Counted from the first letter of the stretch, positions 41,437 through 50,120 are shown. The stretch: DNA of 64,000 nucleotides from Pseudomonas tolaasii NCPPB 2192 (GCF_002813445.1 NZ_PHHD01000001.1:3968001-4032000), one strand, 5' to 3'. The notes: generated by a model not told the origin, from the sequence alone. Numbers and translations: made by a program.

Positions 41437-43074
41437 ATGGATCAACCGAACCCGAGCTACAGCCGTGGCTCTCAGGACAAGACCTTGCTGGCCATGACCA
41501 TTGGTCAGGCCTTCGATAACACCGCTGCGCAGTACCCGGACGGCGAGGCCCTCGTGGTCCGCCACCAGCAACGTCGCTACACCTGGCGACAATTGGCCGA
41601 GACCGTTGATCTGCATGCCCGCGCGTTTATGGCGCTGGGCATGCAGACTGGCGACCGTTTGGGCATCTGGTCGCCCAATTGCGCCGAGTGGTGCATCAGC
41701 CAGATCGCCAGCGCCAAGCTGGGTGTGATTCTGGTCAACATCAACCCGGCCTATCGCAGCAGTGAACTGGAATACGTGCTCAAGCAATCCGGCTGTCAGT
41801 GGCTGGTGTGTGCCGGGTCGTTCAAGACCTCGGATTACCACGCGATGTTGCTGGAATTGAAGCCCGACTTGCGTGGCATGATCAGCCTCGACCCCAACCC
41901 GCCCTCCGGCTTTCTGCCCTGGTCGCAGTTGGCGGCGCTTGGCGCAGGCATCCCGCCCGAGCAGTTGCACAGCCGGCAGGCCAGCCTGCATTTCGATCAG
42001 CCCGTGAACATCCAGTACACCTCCGGCACCACCGGCTTCCCCAAGGGGGCCACCCTCAGCCACCACAACATCCTCAATAACGGTTACATGGTCGGCGAAA
42101 GCCTGGGCCTCACGGCACAGGATCGCCTGGTGATTCCAGTGCCGCTGTATCACTGCTTCGGGATGGTGATGGGCAACCTGGGTTGCATCACCCACGGCAC
42201 CACCATGATCTATCCGAATGACGGGTTTGACCCCTTGCTCACCTTGAGCGCCGTCGCCGAAGAGCGCGCCACCGGCCTGTACGGCGTGCCCACCATGTTT
42301 ATCGCGATGCTCGACCACCCGCGCCGGGGTGAGTTCGCGCTCTCGACCCTGCGCACCGGCATCATGGCCGGCGCCACGTGCCCCATCGAAGTGATGCGCC
42401 GTGTCATCAGCGAGTTGCACATGAGCGAAGTACAGATTGCCTATGGCATGACCGAAACCAGCCCGGTGTCATTGCAGACCGGTGCACATGACGGCCTGGA
42501 GCGACGTGTGACCACGGTCGGGCGTACCCAGCCGCAACTGGAAAACAAAATCATCGACACCGCCGGTAACACCGTAGCGCGCGGTGAAATCGGCGAGCTG
42601 TGCACCCGTGGCTACAGCGTGATGCTCGGCTACTGGAACAACCCTGAAGGCACCCGCGACGCCATCGACGAGGCCGGCTGGATGCACACCGGCGACCTGG
42701 CGACCATGGATGCACAGGGTTACGTGTGCATTGCCGGGCGCAACAAGGACATGATCATTCGCGGTGGCGAGAACGTGTACCCGCGCGAGCTGGAGGAGTT
42801 TTTCTTCACCCACCCGGCAGTGGCGGATGTACAGGTCATCGGCATTCCCGACGAGCGCTACGGCGAAGAAATCGTCGCCTGGGTCAAGTTTCACCCTGGC
42901 CACGTGGCCAATGAACTGGAGCTGCAAACCTGGTGCAAGGGCCGCATTGCGCACTTCAAGACGCCCAGGCATTTCAAGTTCGTGGATGAGTTTCCGATGA
43001 CGGTGACGGGCAAGATCCAGAAATTCCGCATGCGCGAAATTTCCATCGAAGAATTGCGAGCCCGATCCAACTAA
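41437..43074 (+). CDS. AMP-forming acyl-CoA synthetase / AMP-binding protein
   Basis: A 545-residue adenylate-forming enzyme. The P-loop motif YTSGTTGFPKGATL, the A5 motif YGMTETSPVS, and GRNKDMIIRGGENVYP with the terminal catalytic lysine in MTVTGKIQKF are all present. It probably activates a branched or medium-chain acid feeding the liu pathway. The start at 41437 has AAGGGG upstream. It is divergent from liuA and shares the LiuR-type sites. Confidence 0.9.
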   Translation: MDQPNPSYSRGSQDKTLLAMTIGQAFDNTAAQYPDGEALVVRHQQRRYTWRQLAETVDLHARAFMALGMQTGDRLGIWSPNCAEWCISQIASAKLGVILVNINPAYRSSELEYVLKQSGCQWLVCAGSFKTSDYHAMLLELKPDLRGMISLDPNPPSGFLPWSQLAALGAGIPPEQLHSRQASLHFDQPVNIQYTSGTTGFPKGATLSHHNILNNGYMVGESLGLTAQDRLVIPVPLYHCFGMVMGNLGCITHGTTMIYPNDGFDPLLTLSAVAEERATGLYGVPTMFIAMLDHPRRGEFALSTLRTGIMAGATCPIEVMRRVISELHMSEVQIAYGMTETSPVSLQTGAHDGLERRVTTVGRTQPQLENKIIDTAGNTVARGEIGELCTRGYSVMLGYWNNPEGTRDAIDEAGWMHTGDLATMDAQGYVCIAGRNKDMIIRGGENVYPRELEEFFFTHPAVADVQVIGIPDERYGEEIVAWVKFHPGHVANELELQTWCKGRIAHFKTPRHFKFVDEFPMTVTGKIQKFRMREISIEELRARSN

Positions 43075-43088
43075 CGTCAACGGGCCCA

Positions 43089-43178
43089 TGTGGGAGCTGG
43101 CTTGCCTGCGACAGCGGTGCATCAGGCACGGATACAGAACCTGACAGGCCGCAATCGCAGGCAAGCCAGCTCCCACAG
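43089..43178. repeat. REPIN
   Basis: GTGGGAGCTGGCTTGCC at the left and its exact inverted copy GGCAAGCCAGCTCCCAC at the right, with about 30 bp of variable centre. It lies between the acyl-CoA synthetase stop and the crcY terminator. Confidence 0.9.
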
Positions 43179-43210
43179 ATTGAACAGCTGAGTGTCAGGT
43201 GCAGAAAGCA

Positions 43211-43581
43211 CAAAGGGGACCCGAAGGTCCCCTTTAATTTGTCGTTGCGTGCTCTTTTTTTATTATTGAGGGGCGGTCTATTGTTGTTTTTGGCAACCGT
43301 TACCCTTTACCGCTGTTTTTGGCGACCCCCATCCGGGGTCAAGAGCAAACGTATTTTTTTGAACGCTGATCTGCTTCTTCGTAATCGATCCAACCAGTGG
43401 GTAGCTACCTGAGGTAGTTTTATTTTTCTCTAACCGGTTGCGGGTTTCGGCATGCCGTACCCTGCGAAGCCCATCTTCTCCAAAAAAATCTGTTAGCTGC
43501 GTCTCTGCCGTGTTGTTTTTGTTATGTCAGAGTCGTTTCGTCTTATTTTTATTAGGTTTGGCGCTTTTTATTCTTGTTATG
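43211..43581 (-). ncRNA. crcY: CrcY catabolite-repression small RNA
   Basis: The minus strand encodes an about 370-nt non-coding RNA. It starts about 12 nt after a perfect -24/-12 promoter and ends at stem AAAGGGGACC / GGTCCCCTTT. It carries A-rich CA motifs (AAnAAnAA): AACAAGAA, AATAAAAA, AACAAAAA, AAAAATAAA, AACAACAA and AATAATAA. These are the Hfq/Crc-binding decoys of the CrcZ/CrcY/CrcX family. The position downstream of the HMG-CoA lyase gene matches my recollection of P. putida crcY (PP3540-PP3541 interval). It titrates Hfq/Crc to relieve carbon catabolite repression. Confidence 0.9.
43212..43235. terminator. Bidirectional terminator hairpin of crcY
   Basis: A 10-bp perfect stem AAAGGGGACC / GGTCCCCTTT with a CGAA (UUCG on the crcY strand) tetraloop. 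It serves crcY on the minus strand and possibly the acyl-CoA synthetase gene on the plus strand. Confidence 0.85.
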
Positions 43582-43592
43582 CCATAGAGATA

Positions 43593-43606
43593 GCAGAAGC
43601 CGTGCC
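43593..43606 (-). promoter_or_regulatory. Sigma54 promoter of crcY
   Basis: On the minus strand TTGGCACGGCTTCTGCT contains GG-N10-GC (43605-43606 and 43593-43594) with the TGGCAC core. This is a textbook RpoN -24/-12 element. Confidence 0.9.
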
Positions 43607-43688
43607 AACTTCTAAAAGTCCTTTAAAATCAACGGTTTGATTTTTTTGTAGGACATGCCCTTCAGCAAATGCGACAAAATATGTTCCC

Positions 43689-43720
43689 GTGTTACTCGAA
43701 AGGTAGACGTGCGGTAACAC
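43689..43720. promoter_or_regulatory. Candidate CbrB upstream activating site
   Basis: GTGTTAC (43689-43695) and GTAACAC (43714-43720) form a perfect 7-bp inverted repeat about 100 bp upstream of the sigma54 promoter. This resembles the TGTTAC...GTAACA sites bound by the enhancer-binding protein CbrB at Crc RNA promoters. Confidence 0.65.
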
Positions 43721-43739
43721 ATTGTCACAGCCGTTCTAC

Positions 43740-44639
43740 TCAAACGGCATTACGTGCCTTGGCAACCCGCGAACCGGTCGGGCGGCCCAGTACCTGGCTG
43801 ATTTGCTCGCCCGCGCGAATCAATGCGTCCAGGTCGATACCGGTCTCGATCCCCAAGCCGTTGAGCAGGTACACCACATCTTCAGTCGCGACGTTACCGC
43901 TGGCGCCCTTGGCGTACGGGCAGCCGCCGAGGCCCGCGATGGAGCTGTCGAACACATTGATACCCTCAAGCAGACTGGCGTAGATATTGGCGATGGCCTG
44001 GCCGTAGGTGTCATGGAAGTGACCGGCCAGCTTGTCCCGCGGCACCTGCCCTCCGACCACCTCGAACAACCGCCGCGTGGCGCCTGCCGTGCCGGTGCCG
44101 ATGGTGTCGCCCAGGGAAACCTCATAGCAGCCCATGGCATACAGCTCCCGTGCGACGGCGGCCACTTGCTCCGGCGCAATTTGGCCTTCGTAGGGGCAGC
44201 CCAACACACACGACACATAGCCACGCACGCTGATGCCGTTTTGTTGGGCCGCTGCCATGATCGGTACAAAGCGCTCCAGGCTTTCGCTGATGGAACAGTT
44301 GATATTGCGTTGGGAAAACGCCTCGGAGGCTGCCGCGAACACCGCCACTTCCTTCACGCCGGCGGCCAGCGCATCTTCAAAACCGCGCAGGTTCGGGGCC
44401 AGCGCGCCATAGGTCACGCCCGCCTTGCGCTCGATCTGCGCAAACACCTCGGCAGAGCCGGCCATTTGCGGCACCCACTTGGGCGAAACAAAGCTGCCCA
44501 CTTCGATATAGCCCAAGCCGGCCGCGCTCAGCGCATCCACCAGTAGCACCTTGTCGGCCACGCTGACGGGTTGTGCTTCGTTCTGCAAACCGTCGCGCGG
44601 GCCGACTTCCACCAGGCGAACGTGTGAGGGGAGAGACAT
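43740..44639 (-). CDS. liuE: Hydroxymethylglutaryl-CoA lyase
   Basis: A 299-residue TIM-barrel enzyme that splits HMG-CoA into acetoacetate and acetyl-CoA, the last liu step. The N-terminal VGPRDGLQNE holds the catalytic Arg/Asp, and GLGGCPYAKGASGNVATED holds the family's active-site Cys. AGAAGGTGA is the SD. It lies 17 bp after liuR on the same strand, separate from liuABCD, unlike the contiguous liuRABCDE order of P. aeruginosa. Confidence 0.95.
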   Translation of the reverse strand: MSLPSHVRLVEVGPRDGLQNEAQPVSVADKVLLVDALSAAGLGYIEVGSFVSPKWVPQMAGSAEVFAQIERKAGVTYGALAPNLRGFEDALAAGVKEVAVFAAASEAFSQRNINCSISESLERFVPIMAAAQQNGISVRGYVSCVLGCPYEGQIAPEQVAAVARELYAMGCYEVSLGDTIGTGTAGATRRLFEVVGGQVPRDKLAGHFHDTYGQAIANIYASLLEGINVFDSSIAGLGGCPYAKGASGNVATEDVVYLLNGLGIETGIDLDALIRAGEQISQVLGRPTGSRVAKARNAV

Positions 44640-44656
44640 GGCAATTCACCTTCTGA

Positions 44657-45049
44657 TCAATGGCCAGCCTGGCCCATGGTTTGCGCGAGAGCCTGGGTGC
44701 AGCGCTCTTCGGCGGTGTCCAGTTCCAGTTTCATCTGTTCGATATCCAGCAATTGCTGTTCAAGCTGCTCACGACGCTCGGCGATTTTTGCCAGCATGCT
44801 GTTGAGCTGGATGTGGTTGCCGCTGCTGGGGTCGTAGAGTTCGATCAGCTCACGGCACTCTGCCAGGGAAAACCCGATGCGCTTGCCGCGCAGAATCAGC
44901 TTGAGGCTGACCTTGTCCCGCGCCGAGTAGATGCGCTCCTGGCCCCGGCGTTCCGGGGCCAGCAGGCCTTGTTCTTCATAAAAACGGATGGCGCGGGTGG
45001 TGATATCGAGCTCGCGGGCGAGGTCGGAAATACTGTAGGTGGTGCTCAT
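44657..45049 (-). CDS. liuR: MerR-family regulator LiuR
   Basis: The 130-residue MerR protein has an N-terminal HTH (YSISDLARELDITTRAIRFYEEQGLL) and a C-terminal dimerisation coiled coil (LAKIAERREQLEQQLLDIEQMKLELD). LiuR controls branched-chain amino-acid degradation in proteobacteria. An operator TTGACGTAAACGTCAA lies about 42 bp upstream of its ATG and related sites precede liuA. The ATG at 45049 is chosen over a TTG at 45061. Confidence 0.93.
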   Translation of the reverse strand: MSTTYSISDLARELDITTRAIRFYEEQGLLAPERRGQERIYSARDKVSLKLILRGKRIGFSLAECRELIELYDPSSGNHIQLNSMLAKIAERREQLEQQLLDIEQMKLELDTAEERCTQALAQTMGQAGH

Positions 45050-45090
45050 GGCGGCGCTCAAGAAGGTCTTGGCGCTAAGCTAATGGCAGG

Positions 45091-45106
45091 TTGACGTAAA
45101 CGTCAA
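45091..45106. promoter_or_regulatory. LiuR-type operator C (liuR-liuE promoter)
   Basis: TTGACGTAAACGTCAA, a 7-2-7 inverted repeat. It fits LiuR autoregulation of liuR-liuE. Confidence 0.75.
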
Positions 45107-45131
45107 GCAAATAGCCCGCATGGGCACTTAT

Positions 45132-45228
45132 CCTGTGGCGAGGGAGGTTGCTCCTGCTGGGCCGCGAAGCGGCCCCAAGAGATGGGCCTGCTGCGCAGGC
45201 CAACGGGAGCAAGCTCCCTCGCCACAGA
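45132..45228. repeat. REPIN of the CTGTGGCGAGGGAG type
   Basis: CTGTGGCGAGGGAGGTTGCTCC at the left and the inverted GGAGCAAGCTCCCTCGCCACAG at the right, with inner palindromes (GGGCCGCGAAGCGGCCC, GGGCCTGCTGCGCAGGCC). It lies between the liuR promoter and the LysR stop. Confidence 0.85.
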
Positions 45229-45233
45229 AGCGG

Positions 45234-46169
45234 TCAGGCTTGCTTGCCATCCAGCTTTTTCTCGTGCGCCGTCACCTGCTGGCACAACTCAATCATCTGC
45301 TCGCGCATCCAGCGGTTCGCCGGGTCCTGGTCGGTGCTTTCGTGCCAGTACAAATGGGTTTCCACCGGCGGCACGTCGTTGACCGGCAGGTTGAACCAGT
45401 GCAGTTCATGGCGGCGGGCGAAGCGTTCCGGCACGGTCATCACCATGTCGGTCTGTTGCAACACCTGCGAAGCCATCAGGTAATGCTGGGAGCGCAGGGC
45501 GATCTTGCGCTGCAGGCCCATCTTGCCCAGCGCCAGGTCCACATGGCCCAAACCGTTGCGGCGGCTGGAAATATGGATATGGGTCAGCCCCAGGTAGTCA
45601 TCCAGGGTCAACTTGTCTTTGCCCGCCAGCGGATGGCCCTTGCGCATGGCACATACATAGCGGTCTTCCATCAGCTTGACGTGACGCACCTGGGGGTCGG
45701 TGTTGAGCGGCGCATCCACGGCAAAATCCAGGCGTCCGGCAGCCAGTTCCTTGGTGGTTTCGCGACGTTTGGACAGAAAGCTCTCGATCACCACCGTCGG
45801 TGCCAGGCGGCGCAGGCGCTGGAACAGCAGCGGCAAAATCACCGCTTCGGTGAGGTCGGTCATGCTGATGCGATAGGTTTTGGCCGCTTGCTGGGGGTTG
45901 AAAATCCGGCTTTCCTGCACCGACACCCGCAGCAACGACAATGCGTTGCGCACCGGGCCGATGATGTTTTGCGCCATCGGGGTGGGCACCATGCCTTGGG
46001 CGGTACGCACAAAGAGCGGGTCGTTGAAGGTTTCGCGCAAGCGCGCCAGGGCGTTGGACACCGCCGGCTGAGTGATGCCCACGATCTGCCCGGCGCGGGT
46101 CAGGTTGGCTTCGGTGTAGATCGCGTCGAAGACGATGAAGAGGTTAAGGTCGACCTTGCTCAGATTCAT
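45234..46169 (-). CDS. LysR-family transcriptional regulator
   Basis: The 311-residue protein has a winged HTH (VDLNLFIVFDAIYTEANLTRAGQIVGITQPAVSNAL) and a LysR substrate domain. The NodD/SyrM-like subfamily pattern is suggested by the N-terminal VDLNLFIVFDAIY. It is divergent from the acyl-CoA dehydrogenase gene with 151 bp between starts, so it probably regulates it. A small inverted repeat CCGAT-N5-ATCGG (46203-46217) lies in that gap. Confidence 0.9.
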   Translation of the reverse strand: MNLSKVDLNLFIVFDAIYTEANLTRAGQIVGITQPAVSNALARLRETFNDPLFVRTAQGMVPTPMAQNIIGPVRNALSLLRVSVQESRIFNPQQAAKTYRISMTDLTEAVILPLLFQRLRRLAPTVVIESFLSKRRETTKELAAGRLDFAVDAPLNTDPQVRHVKLMEDRYVCAMRKGHPLAGKDKLTLDDYLGLTHIHISSRRNGLGHVDLALGKMGLQRKIALRSQHYLMASQVLQQTDMVMTVPERFARRHELHWFNLPVNDVPPVETHLYWHESTDQDPANRWMREQMIELCQQVTAHEKKLDGKQA

Positions 46170-46320
46170 TGCGTTGCGCTCTTATTGTTAGGTGCCGATA
46201 GGCCGATCATATATCGGTGATGAATGTTAATACACGCCGAGAATAGGCTAGGTAAATTATCAACGCTGTTCTAGCATCGATTGCATGACCTAAACAACCT
46301 CTCAAAGAAGGGAGCTGCTC

Positions 46321-47550
46321 ATGGATTTCGCCTATTCGCCCAAGGTTCAGGAACTGCGTGAACGCGTCACCGCGTTCATGGATGCTTACGTTTACCCGGC
46401 CGAGCCGGTGTTTGAACGCCAGGTCAGCGAAGGCGACCGCTGGCAGCCCACCGCCATCATGGAAGAGTTGAAAGCCAAGGCTAAGGCTGACGGCCTGTGG
46501 AACCTGTTTTTGCCCGAGTCCGAACTGGGTGCGGGCCTGACCAACCTCGAATACGCACCGCTGGCCGAAATCATGGGTCGCTCGCTGCTGGGTCCGGAGC
46601 CGTTCAACTGCTCGGCTCCCGACACCGGCAACATGGAAGTGCTGGTGCGCTACGCCAACGAAGAACAGAAACAACGCTGGCTGGAACCGCTGCTGCGCGG
46701 TGAGATCCGTTCGGCGTTCGCCATGACCGAACCTGACGTAGCCTCCTCGGACGCCACCAACATGGCTGCGCGCGCCGAGCGCCAGGGCGACGAATGGGTG
46801 ATCAACGGCAAGAAATGGTGGACCTCCGGCGCCTGCGACCCACGCTGCAAGATCCTGATCTTCATGGGCCTGAGCAACCCGGACGCGCCGCGCCATCAGC
46901 AGCACTCCATGATCCTGGTGCCGGTGGACACCCCCGGCGTGAAAATCGTGCGCCCGTTGCCGGTGTTCGGCTACGACGACGCGCCCCACGGCCACGCTGA
47001 AGTGCTGTTCGACAACGTGCGCGTGCCGTACGAAAACGTGCTGTTGGGTGAAGGCCGTGGCTTTGAAATCGCCCAGGGCCGCCTGGGGCCGGGCCGTATC
47101 CACCACTGCATGCGCTCCATCGGCATGGCCGAACGGGCACTGGAATTGATGTGCAAACGCTCCGTCAGTCGTACCGCGTTCGGCAAGCCGTTGGCACGCC
47201 TGGGCGGCAATATCGACAAGATCGCCGACTCACGCATGGAAATCGACATGGCGCGCCTGTTGACCCTGAAAGCGGCGTACATGATGGACACCGTGGGTAA
47301 CAAAGTCGCGAAAAGCGAAATCGCCCAGATCAAGGTGGTGGCGCCGAACGTGGCGCTGAAGGTGATCGACCGCGCGATTCAGATGCATGGCGGCGCAGGA
47401 GTATCGAATGACTTCCCGCTGGCCTACATGTACGCCATGCAACGCACCCTGCGCCTGGCCGATGGGCCGGACGAAGTGCACCGCGCGGCGATCGGCAAGT
47501 TCGAGATCGGCAAGTATGTGCCCAAAGAACTGATGCGCAGCGGGCAGTAA
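46321..47550 (+). CDS. Acyl-CoA dehydrogenase family protein
   Basis: A 409-residue flavoenzyme. FAD/acyl-binding motifs are AMTEPDVASSDATNM and the WWTSGA loop. RTAFGKPLARLGG and HGGAGVSNDFPLAYMY are in the C-terminal helical domain. Sequence pattern resembles the ACAD10/11-like acyl-CoA dehydrogenases rather than short-chain enzymes. The substrate is unknown. GGGAG lies 9 nt before the ATG. It stands alone, divergent from a LysR gene. Confidence 0.9.
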   Translation: MDFAYSPKVQELRERVTAFMDAYVYPAEPVFERQVSEGDRWQPTAIMEELKAKAKADGLWNLFLPESELGAGLTNLEYAPLAEIMGRSLLGPEPFNCSAPDTGNMEVLVRYANEEQKQRWLEPLLRGEIRSAFAMTEPDVASSDATNMAARAERQGDEWVINGKKWWTSGACDPRCKILIFMGLSNPDAPRHQQHSMILVPVDTPGVKIVRPLPVFGYDDAPHGHAEVLFDNVRVPYENVLLGEGRGFEIAQGRLGPGRIHHCMRSIGMAERALELMCKRSVSRTAFGKPLARLGGNIDKIADSRMEIDMARLLTLKAAYMMDTVGNKVAKSEIAQIKVVAPNVALKVIDRAIQMHGGAGVSNDFPLAYMYAMQRTLRLADGPDEVHRAAIGKFEIGKYVPKELMRSGQ

Positions 47551-47563
47551 CACCGCGTCGCCT

Positions 47564-47653
47564 GCATCGCGGGCAAGCCCGCTCCCACATTTGACCGAGT
47601 TCCAACTTGAGAATGCGACCGAGTGCAGGAGCGGGCTTGCCCGCGATGAGGCC
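47564..47653. repeat. REP pair of the GCGGGCTTGCCCGCGAT type
   Basis: Inverted arms ATCGCGGGCAAGCCCGCTCC and GGAGCGGGCTTGCCCGCGAT. The arm orientation is opposite to that of the other REPINs (tips outward). It lies between the acyl-CoA dehydrogenase and the convergent PstS/OmpA-like gene. Confidence 0.85.
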
Positions 47654-47679
47654 AGTGTTTACAGCACAAAGCCCAAGGT

Positions 47680-49011
47680 TCAGTACACCCAAACCTCTAC
47701 CCGCCGATTCTTGATCCGCCCCTCATCGGCTGTATTCGCCGCCACCGGCATCTGTGCGCCGAACCCGCGAATATCCCGCAACACCACGCCGCTTTTCACC
47801 AGTTCGCGCCGTACCGCCATCGCTCGCAATTTCGAGAGTAAAGCCGCCCGCTGCGGGTCATTCTTGGCATCGCCAAACCCCACCAGCGTCACCTGTTTGT
47901 CCAATTTGTCATGGCTTTTCAAATAGGCCACCACCCGCTGCAAGTCCTGGCGTGCCTTGTTGTCCAGGCTGGCACTGCCTTCTTCGAAGCGAAAATTCAC
48001 GGTCAAACGCTGGGCGTCACGGGCGATGGCCTGGTAGTCCTCGGGCATGGAGGCACGCGGTTCCACCGCGATGGCTTGCACGTGCTGCGCAATAAACCCG
48101 TTGGCCGCGACGATTGCCTGGCCCTTGCTGCTCTGGGCGAAACTCACCAGCGCGTTGGCCCACAGGTTGTGCCCCGACGGCGGCAGGTAAAAATACAGCC
48201 GGCGCGACAGCGGGTAATCCTCGGTGGCAATCAGGCTGGTGATCGGCAGCATGGGCTGCGAGTCGCCGTCGACAATCGCCACCGCCTTGGCCTGGCGCAC
48301 ATAGGGCAGGCCGATAAACCCGATGCCTTGAGGGTCATGGCTGACCGCGTCGGACAATTCTTCGCTGGATTCAAACCGCTTGGCGTCAGGGGCGAGGGGT
48401 TTACCGCGCAGGCGCAGCACCAGTTCCTTGAACGTGTCGTAGGTGCCGGATTGATCATCGCGGGCGTACAGATGAATCGCGCCGCCGACGCCGCCCAGTG
48501 CTTCCCAGGTCGTGATTTCGCCGTTGAAAATCTGCGCCAACTGCTCGGTGGTCAAGGTATTCAGTGGGTTGCGCGGGTTGAGGATGATCGCCAGCCCGTC
48601 GATGGCAATCACTTGTTCGGCACCGGGGCTTTTCAGGTCGCCGAGGGGTTCCAGGTCAACCAGCTCGCTGTCCTTGATCGGGCGCGAAGACGCCGCGAGG
48701 TCGGCGCTGGCTTTTTTCAGTGCGGCAAAGCCGGTGCTGGAACCGTGGGCTGCGACTTCAATGGTCACCGTCTTGCCCTGACGCGTCTTGCCAATCACCC
48801 GTTGCTCGTTGGCGCCTTCAGCCGGCTGACTGTGCACGCCCTGCAACCCCTGGTGCTCCATCAAACCCATCACCAGTGCCGGCCCCAGCGCCGCGCCAAT
48901 GGTGTTGGAACCCTGGATGCGCAACGCAGGGCCTTGATCGGGAACGGGGAGGGGACTAGCAGCAGCGTAGAAGGGGAAAACAGTCAGCAGAAACAGAACG
49001 CGCAGCTTCAT
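47680..49011 (-). CDS. PstS-like substrate-binding domain fused to an OmpA peptidoglycan-binding domain
   Basis: The 443-residue protein has a signal peptide (LRVLFLLTVFPFYAAA). A periplasmic phosphate-binding-like domain spans about 28-300 (IQGSNTIGAALGPAL, GSSTGFAALKKASADLA, ARDDQSGTYDTFKELV). A C-terminal OmpA-like domain spans about 320-443 (LTVNFRFEEGSASLDNKARQDLQRV, GFGDAKNDPQ, IKNRRVEVWVY). The serine-rich loops resemble PstS phosphate contacts. It may bind phosphate while tethered to the cell wall. No pst genes are adjacent. Confidence 0.88.
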   Translation of the reverse strand: MKLRVLFLLTVFPFYAAASPLPVPDQGPALRIQGSNTIGAALGPALVMGLMEHQGLQGVHSQPAEGANEQRVIGKTRQGKTVTIEVAAHGSSTGFAALKKASADLAASSRPIKDSELVDLEPLGDLKSPGAEQVIAIDGLAIILNPRNPLNTLTTEQLAQIFNGEITTWEALGGVGGAIHLYARDDQSGTYDTFKELVLRLRGKPLAPDAKRFESSEELSDAVSHDPQGIGFIGLPYVRQAKAVAIVDGDSQPMLPITSLIATEDYPLSRRLYFYLPPSGHNLWANALVSFAQSSKGQAIVAANGFIAQHVQAIAVEPRASMPEDYQAIARDAQRLTVNFRFEEGSASLDNKARQDLQRVVAYLKSHDKLDKQVTLVGFGDAKNDPQRAALLSKLRAMAVRRELVKSGVVLRDIRGFGAQMPVAANTADEGRIKNRRVEVWVY

Positions 49012-49098
49012 GCCGGCACCTTCTCAAGCCAAAGGGAGTGTCGGGAGATTAAGTCAGGCAGGTTGCATAAATATGACGGGCACACCCCAGGTTCAAAT

Positions 49099-49124
49099 GT
49101 GGGAGCTGGCAAGCCAGCTCCCAC
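49099..49124. repeat. Collapsed REPIN hairpin
   Basis: GTGGGAGCTGGC-AA-GCCAGCTCCCAC, a perfect 12-bp stem in which the two REP arms have fused and the variable centre is gone. It lies 14 bp beyond the xthA stop and could act as a terminator or mRNA cap. Confidence 0.85.
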
Positions 49125-49138
49125 ACTCAATAGTGTTG

Positions 49139-49951
49139 TTAGCTCAATTCGAGCCAGATCGGCGCATGGTCGGAAGGTTTCTCCAGCCCGCGCAATTCGT
49201 AATCCACCCCCGCATTCTTGACCCGCGACACCAGGCCATTGGAGGCCAGGATCACATCAATCCGCAGCCCGCGCTTGGGCTCATCTTCAAACCCGCGGCT
49301 GCGGTAGTCGAACCAGCTGAAGCGGTCCGCGACGTCCGGGTTCAGATGACGGAAGCTGTCCACCAGGCCCCAGTTTTTCAGGCGGGCCATCCACTCGCGC
49401 TCTTCCGGCAGGAAGCTGCACTTGCCGGTTTTCAGCCAGCGCTTGGCATTGTCGGCGCCGATGCCAATATCGATATCTTCCGGTGAGATGTTGATGTCAC
49501 CCATCACCACCAGCGGTTGGTCGTTCTTGAACTGGCTTTCCAGCAGTTGCTGCAAATCTTCGTAGAAGCGTTGCTTGGCCGGGAATTTGGTCGGGTGGTC
49601 GCGGCTTTCGCCCTGGGGGAAGTAGCCGTTCATCACGGTGATCGACTGGCCATGTTCGTCGGCGAAGGTGCCCCAGATAAAGCGGCGCTGGGCATCCTCT
49701 TCGTCGCTGGCGAAACCTTTGTGCAGGCTCAGAGCCGGTTTGCGAGACAACAGGGCCACGCCGTAGTGGCCTTTCTGCCCGTGGAAATACACGTGATAGC
49801 CCAGGGCCTCTACTTCGGCCAGCGGGAACTGGTCATCGTGTACCTTGGTTTCCTGCAGGCCGATGATATCCGGTTGGTGTTTCTCGATCAGTGCCGCCAG
49901 CTGATGAGGGCGGGCGCGCAGCCCGTTGATGTTGAAGGAGACGATTTTCAT
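49139..49951 (-). CDS. xthA: Exodeoxyribonuclease III
   Basis: The 270-residue EEP-family AP endonuclease/3' exonuclease starts MKIVSFNINGLRARPHQL. Catalytic motifs are LQETKV (metal Glu), NGYFPQGESR, MGDINISPEDIDIG and the terminal SDHAPIWLEL (His). It acts in base-excision repair. The start at 49951 gives exact family length; a longer frame to 50164 is not conserved. It is divergent from the GNAT gene, an arrangement shared with other pseudomonads. Confidence 0.96.
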   Translation of the reverse strand: MKIVSFNINGLRARPHQLAALIEKHQPDIIGLQETKVHDDQFPLAEVEALGYHVYFHGQKGHYGVALLSRKPALSLHKGFASDEEDAQRRFIWGTFADEHGQSITVMNGYFPQGESRDHPTKFPAKQRFYEDLQQLLESQFKNDQPLVVMGDINISPEDIDIGIGADNAKRWLKTGKCSFLPEEREWMARLKNWGLVDSFRHLNPDVADRFSWFDYRSRGFEDEPKRGLRIDVILASNGLVSRVKNAGVDYELRGLEKPSDHAPIWLELS

Positions 49952-50120
49952 GGTCGGCAGTCCAGTCTGGCAAAAGGGCGATGCTAGCCGACAAGTCGGA
50001 CGGGGGCCAGCGTGGCGGTAGGGCAGATGCGCTGCTAATGTCTGGGAACGACTGGTGCCGCGTAAGTTCGTACCTATAAGAGCGTCATCCTTTTCAATGG
50101 CGCCCAGGGAGATTGACCGT

